From: Sphingomonadaceae bacterium
GTDB taxonomy: Bacteria > Pseudomonadota > Alphaproteobacteria > Sphingomonadales > Sphingomonadaceae
Length of the DNA: 12,504 nt
Direction: 5' to 3'
NCBI GenBank assembly: GCA_016742125.1
Contig: JACVCM010000088.1
Span: 1 to 12,504 of the forward strand
Shown here piece after piece: positions 7,496 to 12,504 of this stretch; the first letter of the stretch is position 1, and every line of letters starts with the position of its first letter. The notes under the pieces were generated by a model. It saw only the letters and a list, made by a program, of their open reading frames with translations, was not told the origin of the DNA and made no database searches. A program made the translations under genes and the position numbers.

Positions 7496-10400
7496 TCAGA
7501 ACCGCAGGCGCGTCTGAACATACATGCGGCGGCCAACCACGTCATACAGCGACGGATCGGTACCCGATTGCACGTTCGGCGCATATTGCGGCGGTTGACG
7601 GTTGAATGCGTTGTTCACGCCCAACCGGAACTGCAGCGGTCCGATGTCGACCTGACCGGCAAAATCGAAATACCAGATCGAACCCGGGCTGGTGAAGGTT
7701 TCACCGGGGAACTGGACCGAAGCACGGTTTTCCATCGAGTCGATATACCGGATGCGGCTCGACAGGGTGATCGGGTCGAGCTTCCAGGCAACATTGAGGT
7801 TGCCCTTCCAGCGCGGGAAGCTGGTTCCCAGACCCTGACCGAAATAGGATGCCGTCCCTGCATAATCCAGGACAACACCGGGCAATTCCTCAACCTTGAA
7901 GTCGATCAGATAGTTCAAAGCCAGATCGAAATTCAGGCTGGAATCCTCACTGACAAAAGCTGTCGGCAGACGGTAGCCCAACTGGAAATCGAGGCCCGAC
8001 GTCTTCAGCGTCCCAGCGTTCAGCTGAGTGAAGAAACCCTGCGGGTTACCACCGATAGCCGATGCAACGGTAATCGACGACAGGTTGCTGCCCGACCGTC
8101 CGATTGACGTACAATAGGGGCTGGACGCAGCGAGTGCCGTATTGAACGTACCCTGATAGCCATAGCAGGCGGCAATGATCAGGTTGGTGTCAACGCCGGA
8201 AATCTTGTCGTCGATCTTGATGTTGTAATAATCGAGCGAACCGGTCAGCCCCTGCCAGTTGAAAGCAACACCAGCAGTGAACGTGTCGGACTTTTCAGGC
8301 AACAGGTTTGCGTTACCGGCAAAGTTCGTGTTGACCTGCAGACCGGGTGTCGCCGCATAGGAATTGAACGCCGTGATCTGCGCTGCGGTCGGGGTAGTGG
8401 ACGGGTTGCCGCCACCCACGCCGTTCTGGATGCAGAGCGTACGTCCTGCCGTACCAGCTGTCGCCCGGAAATTCGTCCCCGCCGAGCAAGGGTCGAATGC
8501 GGAAACGAAAGAGGCACCGCCCGAGAACAGTTCACCGAAGTTCGGCGCACGAACGGAGCGCTGATAGGTACCACGCAAGCGTACTTCAGGAATGATTGCC
8601 CAGCTCAACTCAGCCTTATAGGCATCCGAAGAACGCGACGGCGCATCGACGTTACGCTGGATATCGTTGGAGTCGCTCTTGGACCGGCGATAGCCAAGCG
8701 TAAGCTCGAGCGAATCGGCCCATGCCGCACCCTTGACGATAGGAACATAAAGTTCGCCGAAGAAATCGAGAAACTCGTTCGTCCCCAAATCGGGTGTGGC
8801 AGTGTTAAAGCCTGCAATCGGACCCGACAACGCACCCGGATCGAATGCGTAACGGAACTTGCGCTGCTCGATACCGAGCACTGCTGACAGGGTACCGGCC
8901 GGCAGTTCAGCCAATTCGCCCGTCACATAAGCCTGTCCAATCTTCTGGGTAAAGCGCGTTTGCGTACGGCCCGTAACGGTCAGATAGTTGATACAGGCTT
9001 GCGACACAGGCTGGATGCCGAACGGATTGTAGCCGCCGGCACACAGGCTGTTGCCGCCGTCTGCGGCTTCGAGCAAGTTCTGAAGCCTCTGGACGTCAAT
9101 ATTGCCGGTTGCTTCACGATCGATGATCGTGCGTCCCCAGCTATAATAGGCTTCGTAATTCCAGCCTGGCGCGATTTCGCCGCGCAGACCACCCAACGCC
9201 TGCATCACTTCATTGTTGTACACCGACTGCCGGAGACCAGCACCGAGCGTACGGATCGCAAAGCGGAAAGGCTCCGTTGCACCCGAACCGATAATCGCCG
9301 CGTCATCGCCGGTGCGTGCGGCGAGCAGTGTGCGCAGGTCGTTTGGAATGAACGGGTTGGTAACCGGTATAAGGCTGTTGGTGATAAAGGTGCCGGATGA
9401 GCTGGGGGTAGCAGCCGTTCCGCAGCCTTGCGCCAACGTGTTGCCAGCACCACAAATAAGCGGGGACCTTGCGAACGTGGTTTGCGGCGGCGTCTGATAG
9501 ATGCGGGTACCGATCGGTGTCGGTGCCAGCGCCGTCACCGATTCATATTCGGTATATCCAGCCTGGGTGAAAAACTCGAACGAGTCGTTAATTTCATAGT
9601 TGCCGCGCAGGAATGCCGATTTGCGTTCAAGCGGAAGAACCAAAACGTTGATCGCATCGAAATTGTACGAATAAAAATCCGGTACGAAATTCTGGTTGGC
9701 CGCAGCAGCGTCATTGCCCAGCGGATCATAGCGATAGTTCGCGATTTGAAGCGGGTTGTTGAAAATACCCGAACTGAACAAGGTGCCGTCGGGGTTGACA
9801 TGCAACAAGCTGAGACCGGAAAGCGGCGTTTGCGCTGCGGTCACGCCATAAGAGGCGAACAAGGTATTAATGGCCGCCTGCGGAATGGAATTGACCTCAA
9901 TAAGGCGGCCGACAGGTGGCGTACCTGTTGTCGAAGTTGCCTGGGCTGCAAACGGACGCTGCGCCTTGATAAGGCCCTGACGATTCGAATAGTCGAACGA
10001 AACCGAGATATTACCCTTGTCGTCGCCCGAATTGACGCCGATCACGCCGCTCAGCTGATAATCGCGTGAGTCGGTCAGCGGAACAGAGTTCGAATAGGTA
10101 GCGCGCAGATCGATGCCCTCGAAATCCTTCTTGAGGATCATGTTGACCACGCCCGCGATAGCGTCGGCACCATAGGCTGCGCCGGCACCGCCGGTCATGA
10201 CGTCGATCCGCTCAATAAGGGCCTGGGGAATGGTGTTGAGGTCGACAGTCTGGTCGGATGCCGACACCATCGCACGGCGACCGTCGATGAGTACCAGGTT
10301 GCGGTTCGCGCCAAGGCCGCGAAGGTTGATGTTCGACTGACCACCGTTGCCGGGGTTGTTCGAAGTCGACGTGCCAGCTGGATTGACCTGCGGCAACGTG

Positions 10401-10642
10401 TTCAGAAATGTGTCAAGCGTCAGGTCGGCATTCTGGGTTGCCTGCTCACCAGTGACAACCGCGACCGGACTGCTGGAATCGAGGTTCGGACGCGCAATAC
10501 GCGAACCCGTCACAACAATAGCTTCGCTGGTTTCTTCGGCAGGCGCCTCGTCCTGGGCGAAAGATGGCGTCGAAATCAACGCAAGGCCCAGCGCCAATGG
10601 TGCTGCGGCATTCTTCAAATTGCTGATACGTGCTTTTTTCAC
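7496..10642 (-). CDS. TonB-dependent outer-membrane receptor
   Basis: A 1048-residue receptor that would import a scarce ligand across the outer membrane using TonB energy. I chose the GTG at 10642: AAGGGG (10655-10650) lies seven bases upstream, and the protein then opens with a clean signal peptide (VKKARISNLK, hydrophobic stretch, PSFA then QDE, cleavage near 29). A 60-codon in-frame extension to 10822 is possible but has no signal-peptide logic. A TonB-box-like stretch EAIVVTGSRI (40-49) is followed by a plug with NINLRGLGANRNLVLIDGRR and GADAIAGVVNMILKK. The rest is a 22-strand-type barrel ending in the terminal phenylalanine (TRLRF) typical of outer-membrane proteins. There are exactly eight cysteines, in four close pairs (397/407, 534/550, 719/737, 826/844). 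Ligand unknown; no siderophore or vitamin-specific feature was recognised. A terminator follows. Confidence 0.94.
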   Translation of the reverse strand: MKKARISNLKNAAAPLALGLALISTPSFAQDEAPAEETSEAIVVTGSRIARPNLDSSSPVAVVTGEQATQNADLTLDTFLNTLPQVNPAGTSTSNNPGNGGQSNINLRGLGANRNLVLIDGRRAMVSASDQTVDLNTIPQALIERIDVMTGGAGAAYGADAIAGVVNMILKKDFEGIDLRATYSNSVPLTDSRDYQLSGVIGVNSGDDKGNISVSFDYSNRQGLIKAQRPFAAQATSTTGTPPVGRLIEVNSIPQAAINTLFASYGVTAAQTPLSGLSLLHVNPDGTLFSSGIFNNPLQIANYRYDPLGNDAAAANQNFVPDFYSYNFDAINVLVLPLERKSAFLRGNYEINDSFEFFTQAGYTEYESVTALAPTPIGTRIYQTPPQTTFARSPLICGAGNTLAQGCGTAATPSSSGTFITNSLIPVTNPFIPNDLRTLLAARTGDDAAIIGSGATEPFRFAIRTLGAGLRQSVYNNEVMQALGGLRGEIAPGWNYEAYYSWGRTIIDREATGNIDVQRLQNLLEAADGGNSLCAGGYNPFGIQPVSQACINYLTVTGRTQTRFTQKIGQAYVTGELAELPAGTLSAVLGIEQRKFRYAFDPGALSGPIAGFNTATPDLGTNEFLDFFGELYVPIVKGAAWADSLELTLGYRRSKSDSNDIQRNVDAPSRSSDAYKAELSWAIIPEVRLRGTYQRSVRAPNFGELFSGGASFVSAFDPCSAGTNFRATAGTAGRTLCIQNGVGGGNPSTTPTAAQITAFNSYAATPGLQVNTNFAGNANLLPEKSDTFTAGVAFNWQGLTGSLDYYNIKIDDKISGVDTNLIIAACYGYQGTFNTALAASSPYCTSIGRSGSNLSSITVASAIGGNPQGFFTQLNAGTLKTSGLDFQLGYRLPTAFVSEDSSLNFDLALNYLIDFKVEELPGVVLDYAGTASYFGQGLGTSFPRWKGNLNVAWKLDPITLSSRIRYIDSMENRASVQFPGETFTSPGSIWYFDFAGQVDIGPLQFRLGVNNAFNRQPPQYAPNVQSGTDPSLYDVVGRRMYVQTRLRF

Positions 10643-10975
10643 GATATAGCCCCTTAAATTTATCTGGCCGCCACCATCGCTAGTCGCAACGCTGGTTGGC
10701 CCGTTACACTCCCCAGTTTTCATGCGATTTCGGCGTGCAAAAAGCAGGCGCGACGAAACGCAGAGTCCCTCCGGGTTGACGCTGCTTAGGCCGAAAAGCC
10801 TGCGCCAAGCAAGAAAATGCACGGATTTGACAATAATATTTCAGGCCTGTCACCTTTATGCCACAGTGCTGTTTCGGCCATGATGCCATATTCGTTTGCC
10901 GATTGACGGTGGGCGCAATTCATTCATGACAGTGACAGCACCCTGCGTTAATAGGACGCCGACGATAACCGGAGC
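10643..10975. other. Divergent intergenic region between the TonB receptor and the cyclophilin gene
   Basis: This 333-nt stretch must hold the promoters of both flanking genes. No RNA gene or riboswitch signature was recognised. Four TGACA half-sites occur: 10828-10832 and, inverted as TGTCA, 10848-10852; then two in a direct repeat of TGACAG at 10927-10938. TTGACG at 10903-10908 could be a -35 box toward the cyclophilin gene, but no good -10 follows at 16-18 bases. I see no convincing promoter toward the receptor. The receptor-proximal 180 nt are open in the receptor's frame but are judged to be untranslated leader. Confidence 0.6.
10650..10655 (-). promoter_or_regulatory. Ribosome binding site that fixes the GTG start of the TonB receptor
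   Basis: On the minus strand AAGGGG precedes GTG (10642-10640) by seven bases. This is the only good ribosome site in the 180-nt upstream open stretch. The GTG is also the point from which a normal signal peptide begins, so it outranks the upstream GTG (10822) and ATG (10723) starts. Confidence 0.75.
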
Positions 10976-11662
10976 ATGATGACTGTAATGTTTGCCAATC
11001 TTTCCACGCGCAGCCTTTTTATGACGGCCTTTGCGTTTCTCATTTCTATTACTTTCGGTATATCATCGACTTACGCGCAGGACGCGGTGGCACCGCCAGC
11101 CGCTCCGGCTGCGCCCAACCCTGAAAATATCCTGCATCTGGATCTGTCCACTGGCGGCCGGGTAACGATCCAGATGTATCCAGAGGTTGCACCGGCGCAT
11201 GTCGAGCGGATCAAGACGCTCACGCGGCAGGGCTTTTACAATGGCGTTATCTTCCACCGTGTGATCGACGGCTTCATGGCGCAAACGGGTGATCCGAAGG
11301 GCACCGGTCAGGGTGGCTCAGACCTTCCGGATCTCAAAGCAGAGTTTAACAAGACGCCGCATTTGCGCGGAACCGTGTCGATGGCGCGTACCAATGAACC
11401 CGATACCGCCAACAGCCAGTTCTTCATCTGCTTCCAGCCAAGGTTCTCGCTCGACAACAAATATACCGTGTTCGGACGCGTGACCTCTGGGATGCAATTT
11501 GTCGACGCTATCGAACGGGGCGAGCCGCCTGCAAATCCCAGCAAGGTTTTGCAGGCATCCATTGCTGCCGACAATGTCCCGCCGCCACCTTTTGCGCCGC
11601 CTATCATGACTGCCGCACCGCGGGAAACACCGATAACCGTCGATCAGCTTAGCGGAAACTGA
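10976..11662 (+). CDS. Exported cyclophilin-type peptidyl-prolyl cis-trans isomerase
   Basis: A 228-residue cyclophilin that would catalyse cis-trans isomerisation of prolyl bonds during folding in the periplasm. Residues ~1-34 form a signal peptide with a long hydrophobic core ending STYA then Q. A proline/alanine-rich linker (38-49) leads to the catalytic fold at ~51-200. Key residues are present: Phe93-His94-Arg95 (catalytic Arg), Phe100, Met101 and Gln103 in FMAQTGDP, SMAR (135-138), and NSQFF (146-150). The tryptophan that binds cyclosporin in human CypA (W121) is absent; F157-S158 sit there. The tail (201-228) is again proline-rich (VPPPPFAPP). The start may be ATG 10976 or, with better spacing from GGAG (10971-10974), ATG 10979. 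queA follows 49 nt downstream on the same strand with no terminator between, so co-transcription is likely. Confidence 0.93.
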   Translation: MMTVMFANLSTRSLFMTAFAFLISITFGISSTYAQDAVAPPAAPAAPNPENILHLDLSTGGRVTIQMYPEVAPAHVERIKTLTRQGFYNGVIFHRVIDGFMAQTGDPKGTGQGGSDLPDLKAEFNKTPHLRGTVSMARTNEPDTANSQFFICFQPRFSLDNKYTVFGRVTSGMQFVDAIERGEPPANPSKVLQASIAADNVPPPPFAPPIMTAAPRETPITVDQLSGN

Positions 11663-11711
11663 GCGCGCGTCTGCTGCTTATGCGCTTCCTTCGATAATGC
11701 CTGGATAGCTG

Positions 11712-12504
11712 GTGCTTGTAGAGCTGTTTGATTTCGACTTGCCGCCGGAGCGGATCGCGCTGCGCCCCGTCAGCCCGCGCGATGCGGCGCGAATGCTATG
11801 CGTCTCGGGCGATGGCAGCCTTGCCGACCGATATGTCCGCGATCTGCCGCAGTTGCTGCGCAAAGGCGACTGCCTGATCTTCAACGATACCCGTGTCATC
11901 CCGGCTCAGCTCGAAGGAAAGCGCGGAGATGCCAGCATCGGCGCGACGTTGCACAAGCGCATAGATCTGCGCCGCTGGCAGGCCTTCATTCGCAACGCCA
12001 AGCGGTTGCGCGTCGGCGATCAGGTAGATTTCGGCAGCGGAGTGGTCGCCATCGCCGAGTCCCGGCACGACGATGGAAGTTTCATCCTGTTTTTCGAGGG
12101 CTCCGAGCCAGTCGAAGTCCTGCTCGAACGCGCGGGCACCATGCCGCTGCCGCCCTATATTGCTGGCAAGCGTGCGACCGACGAACAGGACCGGCAAGAT
12201 TATCAGACGATGTTTGCCCAGAAAGACGGCGCGGTGGCCGCCCCGACCGCTTCGCTACATTTCACGCCGGAATTGATGGCTGCAATTGCCGAGGCCGGTA
12301 TCCAGACCGCAACGCTGACGCTTCACGTCGGTGCAGGCACGTTCCTGCCAGTCAAGGCCGAGGACACCGCCGACCACAAGATGCACAGCGCATGTGGAAG
12401 CATCGACGCCGCCACGGCCGACCGGACCAACGCCGCGAACGCCCCCGGGGGGCAGCGCGTGACCATTTGCGCCACCCCCGAGGGCGCCGGGGGAAGTCGT
12501 ACAG
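11712..12504 (+). CDS. queA: S-adenosylmethionine:tRNA ribosyltransferase-isomerase QueA, 3' end outside window
   Basis: The first 264 codons of QueA (family about 340-360 residues), which moves the ribosyl part of S-adenosylmethionine onto preQ1-modified tRNA to give epoxyqueuosine. Family marks are the MLVELFDFDLPPERIALRP opening, LIFNDTRVIPAQL (55-67), MPLPPYI (144-150), DYQTMFAQKDGAVAAPTA (163-180), LHF (182-184) and TLHVGAGTFLPV (203-214), then DHKMH. The start is GTG at 11712: an in-frame TAG lies one codon further up (11706-11708), and only a weak GGA (11703-11705) precedes it. From about residue 225 the match collapses: the conserved Glu after KMHS is Ala, and the RVIAVGTTS-type core is replaced by RVTICATPEG, with what looks like one inserted and one lost codon. 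I read this as poor terminal sequence, not real divergence. The frame stays open to the edge. Confidence 0.92.
   Translation, partial: MLVELFDFDLPPERIALRPVSPRDAARMLCVSGDGSLADRYVRDLPQLLRKGDCLIFNDTRVIPAQLEGKRGDASIGATLHKRIDLRRWQAFIRNAKRLRVGDQVDFGSGVVAIAESRHDDGSFILFFEGSEPVEVLLERAGTMPLPPYIAGKRATDEQDRQDYQTMFAQKDGAVAAPTASLHFTPELMAAIAEAGIQTATLTLHVGAGTFLPVKAEDTADHKMHSACGSIDAATADRTNAANAPGGQRVTICATPEGAGGSRT

Noticed and set aside
7460..10069. Several plus-strand open frames (for example 7460-8107, 8960-9400, 9428-10069)
   Set aside because: They lie opposite the TonB receptor gene, have no family features or good ribosome sites, and are shadows.
10783..10802. AGGC-CGAAAA-GCCT hairpin in the receptor leader
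   Set aside because: The stem is only four base pairs and has no T-tract, too weak to call a terminator or a structured RNA.
10643..10822. 60-residue N-terminal extension of the TonB receptor
   Set aside because: It would place the signal peptide internally; the strong ribosome site before GTG 10642 argues for the shorter protein.
10643..10975. Possible riboswitch (cobalamin or TPP) upstream of the TonB receptor
   Set aside because: No recognisable conserved boxes of these riboswitches were found on the minus strand.
1..12504. Mobile element, phage, CRISPR array or integration site
   Set aside because: No transposase, integrase, terminal repeats, direct-repeat arrays or tRNA genes were seen; the content looks like ordinary chromosome.

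Overview
The window reads as a chromosomal segment of a sphingomonad-type alphaproteobacterium. The evidence is the moderately GC-rich coding bias, the style of the TonB-dependent receptor (signal peptide followed by an AIVVTGSRI box), the queA type and the gene order. I infer this from protein character, not from a database search. Both ends cut through genes: a penicillin-acylase-family gene at the left edge and queA at the right edge. I see no mobile element, CRISPR array, tRNA or rRNA.

Layout. (1) 1-2503: a divergent pair of exported hydrolases, an N-terminal-nucleophile acylase (minus strand, partial) and a signal-peptide-bearing M17 leucyl aminopeptidase (plus strand). (2) 2504-5914: a heat-shock-type promoter with an embedded perfect palindrome, then clpB, then a 2-oxoglutarate/Fe(II) oxygenase whose GTG start overlaps the clpB stop by four bases. 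(3) 5937-10642, minus strand: a large TonB-dependent receptor, a strong rho-independent terminator, then a TPR protein with a C-terminal 2OG-Fe(II)-oxygenase-like domain. This last gene converges on the clpB-linked oxygenase with only 22 nt between stops. (4) 10643-10975: a 333-nt divergent intergenic region. (5) 10976-12504: an exported cyclophilin-type peptidyl-prolyl isomerase followed by queA (tRNA queuosine synthesis), which runs off the window.

How the genes may work together. The acylase and aminopeptidase could both act on peptides or acylated amides in the periplasm. ClpB is a cytoplasmic disaggregase, and the overlapping oxygenase is probably co-produced with it, so its substrate may be linked to proteostasis or translation. 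The receptor and TPR-oxygenase pair is the most intriguing part: an outer-membrane importer with four closely spaced cysteine pairs, next to a putative modification enzyme whose metal motif reads HxH...H instead of HxD...H. Its biochemical role cannot be read from the sequence.

Quality note: the last ~120 nt of queA diverge sharply from the family's conserved core and look like poor-quality contig-end sequence.
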